Shown here: piece by piece, positions 11,335 to 28,446 of the stretch
Numbering within the stretch: position 1 is the first letter of the stretch
Layout of the letters: each line of letters opens with the position of its first letter
Origin: Spirodela intermedia
Lineage: Eukaryota; Streptophyta; Magnoliopsida; Alismatales; Araceae
DNA length: 64,000 nt
NCBI GenBank assembly: GCA_902729315.2
Contig: LR746273.1
Span: 2,328,501-2,392,500, forward strand
Direction of reading: 5' to 3'
The notes under the pieces: model-generated
Told to the model about the DNA's origin: nothing
Database searches by the model: none
The model's input: only the letters and a program-made list of their open reading frames with translations
Program-made: the position numbers and the translations under genes

Positions 11335-12204
11335 CCTTACCTGGAAGAAAAGGTAATGATAAGTTGTCCCATCCAAATCTCTCTTCATCGTCACCAATGC
11401 CGGCTAGACTGTTACAGATTATGGGAAATGGTGAGTTCAGAGATGACTAACCACATCATAGTGTTAATGCCAGAAACTATAAAAACAACGACTATGTATC
11501 TCTTTGTCCTTTTACGAACAAATCAAAACATTGTTCAGAAACCATGTATAAGACGCTGTATTCTCTTTATCAACAACCACGAACACCAGAGCACGTTCCA
11601 TTGCCAGGATTTTCCACGCTAAAAAACCTTCTTGATAAATCGAAAATCCTTGAGTGCAATAGACAGTAACACATGCACTTAATTTAGTGTTCCCATAGAA
11701 TGTAAAATATGAACGTGCAACTCTTCTTAATCATCATAACTTTTGAAAGCCACTTCATGAGACTTTTTCGTATCTTTTGTGTGAAATCTTTCTTGTATCT
11801 CTTTCAGGGTAATAGTGACGAATTGCGAGCACTATCATCTCGCAAATAAAAGATGAACAAGATTTTCCATGGTTTGTTTTCTTTCCAACTTCACAATGGC
11901 ACGTTGGACGCTGGAAATGAGATATTTTTCCACTCTTTTGATCTGGTCAGATGGACAAGGGCACCTCAAATGGTCAGTCAAAAAAAAATCGTGAGGAATT
12001 CAAATTCTTTTTTAATCATCGAAGTTTGGTTTTCCGTATAAATCATCATAATTAAATGGCGATATAACATTGTCTATACATACAGTCATCACCCTACATA
12101 TCGATTTTTTCCTCATCTGATCAACATTATCCGCATTAGATGGTCAAAATAAAACTTTATAAACTATCCAATGATATCTCACATTTAGACTCTTTAAAAG
12201 CGCA

Positions 12205-12270
12205 ATGCTCAGAACGATCAGAGCCACCATCACCAACGTCTCCACAACACTCTTCATCTTCCTCCTAATA
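12205..12270 (+). other. candidate first exon with signal-peptide-like sequence
   Basis: An ATG at 12205 opens a frame reading MLRTIRATITNVS, then TTLFIFLLI, ending in G|gtatgt, a good donor near 12270. It resembles a secretory leader exon of a small peptide gene. No convincing second exon was found downstream, so this is a weak candidate and may be chance. Confidence 0.2.
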
Positions 12271-13189
12271 GGTATGTTCATTTCATGTCAATAAAGTCAC
12301 GAGTTCTGAGAAATTCTATGAAAGAGGAATCGTAGTATCCTCCACCGTGCCTCATATTTGACGATGTGCAATTTTAAGATGTATTTTCTGCAATTAGGCC
12401 GTTGAGTATGATGGACAAAACCGAGGCCGTTGACTAATCCAGAATTCATGAATATTTTATTTTTTTACCTGGCCCGTTTTTAACAGAAAGCACAATCAAT
12501 GGTTTCGTCGCCTTCAGCAAGCGTTCTTCTATATATCCTAGCATTATTACGTTCACGTAAAATCATTCTGTCTGTTGCATCATTGCACGACAGTCTTACA
12601 TAAGACTTGATTAGATCATGATGCGTCTAATGATTTATGGTCAGTTTAATCTCAACAAGTTCACTATCTATAGAAACACCAATGCATAAATATTCCCACG
12701 ACATTTCTCGTGCTCATCCTCATCCACGGACATATTCGCATCATAAAAAAGTAATTCTATCCGGCGTCTGCAGCCATTCGGTAACAACTTATAAAGACAC
12801 CGATTACATATTGACAACTTATCGCACCTCAAATATTCCTCTGCTTTGCCGGTAGACTGGCGACGCTGCTCGGCACACTCTTGCAGAGAGGGTCATGAGA
12901 AGAGGAGCCGCTCGATACATACGTTCAGAGGGGCCAATGAAGAGAGGTGACGCTCGACTGACTCTCGCATGGGGAGCACACGGAGGGAGCAAGAGAGGGG
13001 GTGGAGGGAAGGAAGCAATGGGGACCAAGGAAGAGATGGGTAGGCCGACTCGACGTGGTAAGGAATCTCCGGCGGCTCAGAAAGGGGCGGAGGAGGGGTT
13101 TGATCTGGAGCTGGCGATGGAGGGGACTGCTCTCGATCCGAAGTTCCCGCCGAGCAAGAAGGGCTCGACAGTAGTTACGGTGGAGAAAT

Positions 13190-13222
<33 letters not shown>

Positions 13223-13360
13223 AGTTTGCGACCTGGTCGGAAATCGCCGTTAGAGAGAGAGATAGTTTGACGACCCCTCGGAACTCACCGTTAGAGAGAG
13301 AGAGAGAGAGAGAGAGGAGGTTGACGACGGGTCGGAAGTCGCCGTTAGAGAGGGCTAACT
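13190..13360. repeat. degenerate minisatellite with (GA)n cores
   Basis: Three tandem copies of a ~40-55 bp unit at about 13220-13267, 13268-13321 and 13322-13355. Each has a TCGGAAnTCnCCGTTAGAGA block followed by GA repeats of varying length. It lies ~500 bp upstream of the PGAP3 start codon. Confidence 0.8.
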
Positions 13361-13850
13361 AGCAGGCCGGGACTAACCACAAGGCCCAATAATGGCCCGT
13401 TGACGTCAAGAGTCGTTGGTAGCGGCGGTGCACATACCGCCTGTTAGATCCGAATCCGGCGGGTCGAGTGATGCCAAACGGTCTTTCCTGTTGGGTGGAG
13501 ACAGGGAGGGAGAGAAGTGAACGGTCAGGTGCGGCAGAGCGAGCTACGAAGGTAGGAGGAAGGAAAGAAACCTGAGTTTGCGGGAGTTCGTCGATTTGTT
13601 CTTCCTGTCTAGGTTTGAGATTTAACGGTAGAGGGGATCGCTGGTTTTCTCTCCGTTTCTCACAAGCTGTTTGTTTTCGTTTTTCTTTTCTTCCTGACGT
13701 GAATTCCTCTCTACGCAGCAGATCTGCCCCAAGGCGGGAGGCGGCGACTGGAGGTTGCTCTTATCGGAAGCTGTTGATATGGTCGTGATCGGTTTTCCTT
13801 AGAGAAGCTGATTCTGCGCCTTCTCTTGATTTATCTCCTTTTTCGGTCAG

Positions 13851-16800
13851 ATGTCGCCCACAGGGGCAGCTCGGTGCCTTGTTTTCCTCGCGGGGTTGGG
13901 ATTCCTCGTTGGACTCCTTGACGCCAGCGCCGGTGATGTCGATCCGCTGTACAGGTGAAAATTCGCCTTTTCCTTGTTTTTCTTTGTTGTTCTGTCTTCC
14001 AATTATCCACCGTTGTTCTCTTTCGGTTAGTTTACGGGATTAGGATGCAAATGTGTCTTCTCTCTGAAGAATCACGCGGGACTTGCTGTCCAAAATGTGT
14101 TGCAAGAAATTAATTTCTGGGGGAGAGAACCTCTCATATTTTATTTTGAAGTTTAGTTCACAACATGTGATAAGTTCTTCACTGTCATATGTTAGGAACT
14201 TCATTCATTTTCTTTTACTATAGGATTCAACTAGGATGCGCTGTTTCCATATTTTACTTGAAAAATTCAGTAGTATATGGCGGTTTATTTCGAGTATGAT
14301 CTGGAGACCGTCCATAAAATGAAATCAAGAAATCTTAAAATAATTTCATTTAAAGTCGGAGATTTATTTGGATTTTTTTCATTTTTGTGTGTTATCCATG
14401 GAACAAATGGAAAATGCAGCTAGATCTACAATGGAATCCTATTTTGACTTTCATTCTGAAAGTAAGAGATCTTTGAACCCTAAGAGTAACTTCATAAGAT
14501 TCTATTTTTATTTCCCTTCTATCCATCGAGACGGTGTGGAACCCAAGAACTTTTTCATCAATATCCATGTAGCAGATTGACTGGTCTTAAATCTTAACAT
14601 TTGTCGACCCTCTCCTTTAGAATGAGAACATAGTTTTTATGAAATGCTTGACCGTGAGTAGTTATTATTTGACTTCTGTGACATACGAACTAGGAGTGCC
14701 AACTGGTCCAACTTTTTCCTGCCCCTTGCGTTGCCTAGCCTGAGGCTTGACATCTTTTCCCGAGGCCTAGAACCAGCCCAATCCCAAAGAGGAAGCTCGG
14801 AAAATGGCACCTATGCTAGACCCCTATGAAGTCCAGGCAGTTGAAGAATTCTTCTTTTTTTCTGTTCTTGCGTGGCTGATAAGCTGCTGTAAAGGCACAT
14901 CTGATGCCACTTCCAATGTAATGAAATTAACTGTGTAGCTGAAAGTAGCTTTATTAGCAGCATCATCAGTGGTAAAGTTTTCATTTGATACTATTATTTT
15001 CCCCACAGTAATGGCCAGCCCCTGTGATATACGTCATTCATTGAGAAGACCTTACTATTTTGTTGAATCTAATCCTATCCTGTGTTGCATTATTTTTTAT
15101 CACTTATATTATCATTTTTCTAACCTTCCCACCTCTTCCTGGGTTTTTTTTTCCCTCTGTCTATGTGCTAGAATAAATATGTTTCTACTGATAGGATAAA
15201 TGTTTCTACTACTTATATTTATCACTTGTATTTTTCTACTGCTCATGTTGGAAAATATGTTAGGTCATATATTATTTATCTTTAGAATAAATAATAATTC
15301 TATCCCTTTCTCTCATCTTCTCGGTCCTGTGTCAGGCAATACAGCTGACAACTGGGTAGCACCGTACAGTTAAAATTAGTCACTCCCAGGATTAAATCCC
15401 TTCAAAACCGTACTGCATAATGCTTTACCAACCGTGGGATTGACTTCGATTGCCGCAAGGGGATGTTATCCATGTTCTGCTTGCATGAACCAGCTGTTTC
15501 AATAGACACTCGTCTCCTGTCTGCGGACTGAATCTGAATAAGCCATCTTTAAGCTCTATGAGGATTGGGGAAGGCCTTTCTGGTCCATTACCACAAGGAA
15601 TGGCCGGCACTCTATATTTATCTAACCACCTTCCTTTTGTCACATTTCTCTTTTGCTAATACCTTAGATGGTCACCCAGATAGTTCCTATGACTCTTGAA
15701 ATCCCCAAACCCTTTTGAAACAGTTCTTTTCTAAATTTTCTCTTGAATCCCCTTCAGCATTTTGAAACTTTGGAAAGCTTTTTTGTGATATCTAGTGCTA
15801 CCAATATCTTCCTAGGATCTTCTTTGAAAGAAGTTTTTCTGGATTTCTGCTTTCTGGTATACCTATGAAACTTAAAACGTCTGATCCACTCTTCCTTGCA
15901 CTGCACCCTGCTATTCAGACTTTCCACTCGTATTCCTTCCGATGTTCCTTTGACTATGCTCGTCTCATCAGTATTTCTGGTCCCAAGTGGCCAAATATGA
16001 CCCAGAGAAGAACATTCCTGTTCCTTCAACTCCCATGTTTCATTGTGGGAGAAGCTGAAAGGGATTCTGGTTGCATTAAACCTGGAAAACATCCCTTATT
16101 TTTTCTTGTAAGGATCGTTTTGGGGATCTGTTGTGCATTTACCTCTTGCATTATTTACCATGATTCTTTTGCATAGAAAATATTCTATGCAAATTTTACA
16201 GTTACGCTTCAAAAATCTCCTCGTTCCATAGATGGAGAGGGAACACTTGTTAAGCAATGCCACCCGACAGATGCACCTTGTAGTGGCATGTTCTGGCATC
16301 CAAGGGTAGAGAGTATGCACCTCTCAATCTATTTGCATGGAGTCCAGAGAAAAATCTTCCTTTTAACTTGGAATAGGCGACAATACTGGTTAAGACCCAT
16401 TCCAGGTCCTTTTGGTTGTCCACCCTCAATTTCCTTATTTCCCATCTTCATTGCCAATTTATTCTTATTTTCCGGTTTCTCTTAGATTGTTTCGATCGCG
16501 TATTCTTCTTCCCTCTTTATTGCTGGAATCGTCTGGAACCGTGGTTAGAGAACACAGACAATCTTCAGTTGGACTGCCTGATTCAGATCAGAATCAATGG
16601 TCAATCCGATATTAATGGAACTCCCATTTCCCATGCAAAATTTTAAGCAGAAATTCCAGTCAGTGGAATATTCTGGCTATCTCCATGGATTGGTTGTTTA
16701 AGTCAAACCAAGCCTTTTAAAAGTTTGGTTGTCCTCTCTTATGGGTATATGAAGTGGCGCTGTAAAGATGTCCATCGAAAAATTGTAACTCTAACTGACT

Positions 16801-19413
16801 AATTCCTTGACATGATTGATTTGGTCAATCCAATACGCATTGGATTGGGCCTGGGCATATCTGGTTTCGGACTATAAAACTTATGTGCCATCGTTAACTT
16901 TTTATCTCGAATCTTGGACAATTCCAGAATAGGCTTCAATCACATTTTTTCCCTTTTTCTTCATGTGCTGATTTCCTTCTATATTCTGTTTGTAATTTAG
17001 CATTCAACTCCAACATCATCAACTTGTATGTCCCATACTTCTCATAAGTCGCACCATCAACTTTAACTTCATTTCTGCCGTCCAATGCCCAATGGCTCTT
17101 TTCCAAGCGCACTACACGTTGCTCTCTCTCTCTCTCTCTCTGTGCCACACACACACACACACACACACACATAGGAATTACTCTGCTTAGATCCGAAGTA
17201 TTTTTCCGGGGCCTGCTTCTTCAAGTATTTTTCCGTCTTCATACCTAACTCTTTCCATTCCCATTAAATTCTTTTTTCTTTTGGAACTCTAGCACTTTCC
17301 TCAGCTTGTACAGAGTAAAAGAAAAGTTTTTTTTCTTTTCTTGGGTAAAAGAAAGTCTACCTAAAGCTTTCTTCATCTCATTGACTGTCCACTTCGCAAC
17401 CATTCTTCAGTTTAAAGGATGTTGATGTTTATCCATGTTGATATTGATCTTTCTTACATTTTTAGCAGTAAAACGATGGTTAAAGGCGTACACTTCTAGA
17501 TTGCACGATCACTTAGCGTGGCTATTTTCTAATTTTGTTCTCTGTCAGAGCAGAGAATTCAAACTTTCTCAAAATTTGTTTGTCGGTGGATCTTAACATC
17601 CATGTATTAAGACAGCGACCTCTTTGCTTTAACCTCTGTAGATGTGCATAACCTAAGATAATGGTGTATGTGGCCTATTCTGACTTTGTGTGTGCTTTCT
17701 GATCATGATGCCAGGAGTTGTGTGGAAGAATGCGAAAAAAGTGGTCGAATTGGTGACCTCACATTTCGACACTGTTATTTTTCTTCGGATGGTTTTCCTT
17801 CTGATGGGTCCTGGTACATGCAAGAACCACTATACATACGTTGGAAACAACACAATTGCAAGAGCGACTGCCGGTACCACTGCATGATGCATAGAGAGGA
17901 CGAGAGGAAAGTTCTCAGCCTGGAACCCGTGAAATATCATGGCAAATGGCCCTTTATACGTGTATCTGTCTTCCAGGTTTGCCTCTCATTGCTGACTGAA
18001 ATCGCTGTTTGAGACATTTCCCATTTGTTCATCTGTCCACCATCCCTCCTGTGAGCATACACCCCACCCCCCCAACCCCCCTAAAAAAAATTCCTGTGTG
18101 CACCCTCTATCGTTTTCTCTATCACTTGACTTATAGTGGTTTCTGGAAACACCGTACTCTTCCTGAAATGGGCATTGCTGTGGCCTACCTATCCGTGGAA
18201 TGAAGGATGCCCATATTTCGGTCTTGCCACTGCTTCTACCCTGCTTATTTTTTTTTTTTCTTAATGAAATTTCTTGTCACCATTGTCCAGGAGCCTGTTT
18301 CGGCAATACTCTCTGCACTCAATCTGATAATGCAGTTCAATGGCTGGCTGTCCTTTTTCCTCCTTGTGAACTACAAGCTACCTATGAGTCAGAGTAAGAG
18401 ATCCTACTATGAGTATAGCGGTTTATGGCATATCTATGGGCTTCTTGCCATGAATGCATGGTTCTGGAGTGCTATTTTCCATAGTCGGTAAAACAACTTA
18501 TTTTCCTTGCATGAATTATAATTGGAATCCTTTGATTTTTAGAGAAGCTGTAATTCATCTCTCATTGTGGTATTTCTTTTTTTTTTTTCAACCGGTCTCT
18601 GCAGAGACATCGATCTGACCGAGAAGCTAGATTACTCTGCCGCAGTAGCCCTGCTGGGGTTCTCCCTGGTGCTGTGTATCCTTCGGACATTCAGTGTGAG
18701 AGATGAAGCCTCCAGGGTCATGGTCGCTGCACCTCTGCTGGCTTTTGTCACGACCCACATTCTGTACCTGAACTTCTATGACTTCGACTACGGTATTCTC
18801 TAAAACTGCCTCTTCCCCGCATTCTTCTCCACCTAGTGATTCATCATTTCACCCGTCTCCATTTGCCCATGACGTTTCTTGTGTCATCTTTTCTTCGCTG
18901 GAAATTCATCCTTCTTTTAAAAGACGTTTCTTGTGCCCATATTCCTCTTGGTTTATTTATAGCTCGATAGGAAAAACCCCCTACCTTCCATTATTTTGGG
19001 TTCCATTTAGATGTTACCTGGCTTCTCAACCATCGACAGGGAAAATCTAAAGCCCGGTTCTTCATATGTTCTTGAGCTTTTCTTTTTCTATGATTATTAG
19101 TTCATACTCCGCTGCGGTCTTTGCAGGGCTAAACATGAAAGTGTGCGTGGGAATGGGCGTGACCCAGATCCTCCTGTGGGCGGTGTGGGCCGGAGCAACC
19201 CGCCACCCCTCTCGGTTCAAGCTGTGGGCGGTCGTCCTTGGCGGCGGCCTTGCGATGCTGCTGGAGATCTACGACTTCCCCCCCTACAAGGGCTACGTCG
19301 ACGCCCACGCCCTCTGGCACGCCACGACGGTCCCCCTCACCCATCTCTGGTGGGGCTTCGCCAAGGACGATGCGGAGTTCCGCATCTCCAGCCTCTTGAA
19401 GAAGGCTAAGTAG
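13851..19413 (+). CDS. PGAP3: PGAP3/PER1-like GPI-lipid remodelling protein
   Basis: PGAP3 (yeast Per1) removes the sn-2 acyl chain of GPI anchors during lipid remodelling of GPI-proteins in the ER/Golgi. Five exons, 13851-13954, 17715-17976, 18291-18487, 18605-18792 and 19127-19413, join in frame to 345 aa. A signal peptide covers about residues 1-27. A Cys-rich luminal domain follows (SCVEECEK, HNCKSDCRYHCM), then the Per1 block EPVSAILSALNL and seven predicted membrane helices. The putative hydrolase residues typical of the CREST superfamily are present: His186 in SAIFHSRD, and HALWH (His311, His315). The lysine-rich C-terminus (LLKKAK) could be an ER-retention signal. Length and exon phases fit plant Per1. 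The first intron is 3.76 kb. Confidence 0.93.
13955..17714 (+). other. PGAP3 intron 1
   Basis: A 3760 bp GT-AG intron, AT-rich. It contains a (CT)n/(CA)n double microsatellite at 17121-17171. A 15.3-16.7 kb stretch has several medium ORFs on both strands and may be an old transposon relic, but no family was recognised. Confidence 0.6.
17121..17171. repeat. (CT)n-(CA)n compound microsatellite
   Basis: About 10 CT units, then TGTGC, then about 13 CA units, inside PGAP3 intron 1. Confidence 0.95.
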
Positions 19414-19703
19414 CCACCGGCTGGAACCCTGCTAGCTCATGCCCGCCCCCTTCTTTTGAAAAATGATTCATGTTTCCGGGTTCGCTTTTTTTCATGGACG
19501 GCCTGCGGACGTACTCTCCTGCGTTGGGTGGTCCTCTCCAGAATTGGCCGCTCTTCTTTGGGCGAGTCCCTCCTGGTTATTGTGGATCTCCTGTTGCAGA
19601 AGCTCTTCTTAGTTACTCGTCTTCTTCTTCTGGTTCTTCATGTGGTGGGCGTGCGAGTCCGACGGTTTTACTCTGTTGCGAGTCTCCTCCCATCCATCAT
19701 CCA

Positions 19704-21560
19704 TCACCAGTAGTCCCCACATGAGCAGGAGCCCTCCTCGAAGTGGTGGAAGCGGTTGGCGTCGCGGACGACGATCGCCCTCTCGGCCACGGCCGAGAGC
19801 AACTTGCAGAAGGCGTGGCAGTCCCCGCAGACCCTGAGGTTCTTGACGACCCTGATCGTCGTCCCCTCCGCCGCCGCCAGCAGCCCGTACGCGATCGCCA
19901 GCTTCTCGCTGTGCGCGTAAAGGAGCTCCCCCTTCGTCTCCTCGTCCACGTCGTGCAGGACGAAGTCGGTGTCGGGCACGTACCCGGCGGCCTCCATCCT
20001 CTTCCTTAGGCTGGCCAGCAACCCGTACACCTCCCCCTTCCGCGGGTGGGCCTGGTCTCCCACGCCGAACCGGTGGACCTCGCCGTCCACCTCCACCCAC
20101 GCCCACCCGGGGGTCTTCTTCCTCACCCGCTGGCACCCCATGAGCCCCCTCACCCGCGCGACGTCCTCCCAGCGGCCGGCGTTGGCGTAGATGTTCGACA
20201 GTAGCACGTAGTAGCCCGGGTTCTGGGGGCGGAGCTCGAGGAGGCGCCTCGCCGCCGTCTCCGCCAGGGGGACGTCGCGGTGGATCCTGCAGGCCCCCAG
20301 TAGTGCCCCCCACAGGCCCTCGTCCTTCTTTTCCTCCGGCATGGCCTCCACCAGCTGGACGGCCTCGCGGAACCGGCCGGCGCGGCCCAGGATGTCCACC
20401 ATGCAGGTATAGTGCTTCACGCCGGGCTCCACGCCGTGGTCTCTCGCCATGGAGTAGAACAGCCGGCGGCCCTCGTCGACCAGCCCAGCGTGGCTGCACG
20501 CGTAGAGAAGGGCGACGAAGGTGACCGCGTTCGGCGGGGGGCCGTGCCGGAGCATGACGGAGAACAACTCGAGGGACCTCTCGCCGGCGCCGTGCATACC
20601 GTAGGCGGATATCATGGCGCTCCAGGAGAGGACGTTCTTGTCCTCCATGCGGTCAAAGACGGCCCGCGCCGCCTCGGCGCTGCCGCACTTGGCGTACATG
20701 TCGACCATCGCCGTGCCGAGGACCACGTCCAGGGGGAACCTCCTACGCGAGACGTAGCCGTGGACCGCCTCCGCCTTGCTCATCGCCCCGAGCTTCGCGC
20801 ACGCGAAGGTAACGGTCACCATGGTGACCTTGTCGGCGAGGACGCCCTCGTACGCCATCCGGTCGAACAGGGCCAGGGACTCGCCGGGGCTTCCCGCCTC
20901 GGCATAGCCGGCGATCATGACGGTCCAGGCGATGAGGTCTCGCCGCGGCATTCCGTCGAACACCTTCCGTGCGTCGCCGAGGAGGCTGCACTTGGCGTAC
21001 ATATCAACGAGGGATGCGGCGACGACGACGTTCGAGTCCACCCCGCCCTTGCAGGCCACCTGGTGGATCGCCGTCCCGCTTACGACGTCCCCCGTGGATC
21101 TGCAGCTCTTCAGGGCCGCCGGCAGGGTGTAACCGTCGGCCGGCGAGCCCGAGCGGAGGAAGTCCCTGAACGCCGTCACGCAGCTACGGTGATCCCCAGT
21201 CTTGCTGAGCGCACCCAACAGCACGCTCCACGAGACGTTGTCTCGCTCCTGCATGGCACGGAAGAGGGCGCAGGCGTCGGCCGTCGCCCCGTGGCGGGCG
21301 TAGGCGTAGAGGATCTTGTTCGCCGCAGGTAGGACGGCTAGGGCGCCGGAGTGCGCCGCGTGGGCGTGGAGCTGCCTCACGTGGCGCAGATTCCGACATC
21401 TCCACACGGCGGAGACCACCGCTTCTGCGGCGGACGTCGTCGGTTCTGGCCGCTCTGGCTCCGCCGGAGCTGCAGCGATGGCCACGGCGGGTGGAGACGA
21501 CAGCAGGCGGCGGAGGTGCCTCCCGTGCAGGGGCCTCTGAGAAATGGGGATACTGACCAT
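19704..21560 (-). CDS. PLS-class pentatricopeptide repeat protein with DYW domain
   Basis: Intronless, 618 aa. DYW-type PPR proteins bind organelle RNA through their repeats and deaminate C to U at specific sites in chloroplasts or mitochondria. The Arg/Ser/Ala-rich N-terminus (MVSIPISQRPLHGRHLRRLL) looks like an organelle transit peptide. Repeats run from about residue 60 to 440 (e.g. ASLVDMYAKCSLLGDARKVF at 182-201 and TAMVDMYAKCGSAEAARAVF at 283-302). The E/E+ region has the PG box PGWAWVEVDGEVHRF (484-498). The DYW cytidine-deaminase domain keeps His550-Ser-Glu552, Cys578-Gly-Asp-Cys581 and the terminal GSCSCGDYW, so the zinc-binding and catalytic residues are intact. The target site cannot be read from sequence. 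Codon use is extremely GC-rich. A CT-rich leader sits directly before the ATG. The gene is tail-to-tail with PGAP3, 290 bp apart. Confidence 0.95.
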   Translation of the reverse strand: MVSIPISQRPLHGRHLRRLLSSPPAVAIAAAPAEPERPEPTTSAAEAVVSAVWRCRNLRHVRQLHAHAAHSGALAVLPAANKILYAYARHGATADACALFRAMQERDNVSWSVLLGALSKTGDHRSCVTAFRDFLRSGSPADGYTLPAALKSCRSTGDVVSGTAIHQVACKGGVDSNVVVAASLVDMYAKCSLLGDARKVFDGMPRRDLIAWTVMIAGYAEAGSPGESLALFDRMAYEGVLADKVTMVTVTFACAKLGAMSKAEAVHGYVSRRRFPLDVVLGTAMVDMYAKCGSAEAARAVFDRMEDKNVLSWSAMISAYGMHGAGERSLELFSVMLRHGPPPNAVTFVALLYACSHAGLVDEGRRLFYSMARDHGVEPGVKHYTCMVDILGRAGRFREAVQLVEAMPEEKKDEGLWGALLGACRIHRDVPLAETAARRLLELRPQNPGYYVLLSNIYANAGRWEDVARVRGLMGCQRVRKKTPGWAWVEVDGEVHRFGVGDQAHPRKGEVYGLLASLRKRMEAAGYVPDTDFVLHDVDEETKGELLYAHSEKLAIAYGLLAAAEGTTIRVVKNLRVCGDCHAFCKLLSAVAERAIVVRDANRFHHFEEGSCSCGDYW

Positions 21561-21962
21561 GGGAGGAGAGAGAGAGAGAGGGATTCACAGAAGGTCGCCG
21601 TCGCGTATTTACCAGCAAATCAATGTCTTACGGACAGGCTTCCCTCACGTCATTGTGCTGAGAGGCAGGCGCGATGGTGGCTGTCCGGAGTGTCTCTACA
21701 ACACCGACTCACTAATTACCATTCATTTGCAAGATCCTTGTGACCGTCGGCTGGTTACAATGTCTGAAGGGAAGTAGACCTATCTGATCATAGATGGATA
21801 TTCCCGTTGACAATAACTCATTTTCCAATAATATGCTATGCTGTAACTAAATGAATTGCACGACTTCGGGACTTAGGTCAGCTCAATTTCCACATCTATG
21901 CTTGTTTTCACGCCCCCCGTGGCTAGAAAAACCCCAAGCAGGTGGCCTCAACCAGCTAATTG

Positions 21963-21964
<2 letters not shown>

Positions 21965-21994
<30 letters not shown>
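21965..21994. repeat. (GA)n microsatellite
   Basis: About 15 GA units. Confidence 0.95.
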
Positions 21995-21996
<2 letters not shown>

Positions 21997-22404
21997 ATTT
22001 GCATCAATGCGCATCAATAATTATACGAAACAGGAAACAAGCCCCCACCTGAGCCCAGTTCTAACCAGGGTAGTCCATATTATCCAGAGTATCACCAAAA
22101 TGATGCCTCACATGCTTAATAACCACTGGAATCAAAATGGAGTGCTGATTGTAACGTAGAGGAGATCTACATACCAGAAAAAAAAGGAAAGAATAAAGGG
22201 AAATTGCCATACCAGATTCGTTCCTTCTAGTGAAGAGCAGGAGCAGGGGGCTTCATGCTATCTGAGGGGGAAGGTGGGGATCCCCTCCCCACTCAAAGAC
22301 CCGTTCAAAAGGGCACAAACCTCACAGCAATTCTAGGGGAAGACGAAGCACAGCACATTGAGAGGTCGAGGCGGCACTGTACAGTGGTGGAGATGGAGAA
22401 AGGG

Positions 22405-22443
22405 GAGGTGGTGGTGGTGGTGGTGGTGGTGGTGGTGGTGGTG
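22405..22443. repeat. (GGT)n trinucleotide repeat in CDKA 3' UTR
   Basis: About 13 GGT units on the top strand, so ACC repeats in the CDKA transcript, starting within 8 bp of the CDKA stop codon (TGA at 22453-22451). Confidence 0.95.
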
Positions 22444-22450
22444 ATGGTCG

Positions 22451-28446
<5,996 letters not shown>

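Larger units (their letters stand above)
10218..13850. other. divergent spacer: sulfotransferase upstream and PGAP3 promoter
   Basis: Likely 5' UTR and promoter of both flanking genes. Contents: poly-C plus (TC)n at 11286-11331, an exon-like signal-peptide stretch at 12205-12270, and a minisatellite at 13190-13360. PGAP3 5' UTR probably lies within the last ~300 bp. No confident gene otherwise. Confidence 0.5.
21561..22450. other. PPR upstream region and CDKA 3' flank
   Basis: Contains the PPR 5' leader (CT tract, top strand about 21563-21582), a (GA)n tract at 21965-21994 and the CDKA 3' UTR. No further gene seen. Confidence 0.6.

Noticed and set aside
19609-20499. 296-codon minus-strand ORF
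   Set aside because: Another frame of the PPR gene, Arg/Gly/Pro-rich; the true frame carries all PPR, E and DYW motifs.
20412-21332. 306-codon plus-strand ORF opposite the PPR gene
   Set aside because: Antisense shadow of the very GC-rich PPR-DYW gene; composition is low-complexity Arg/His/Gly with no domain.
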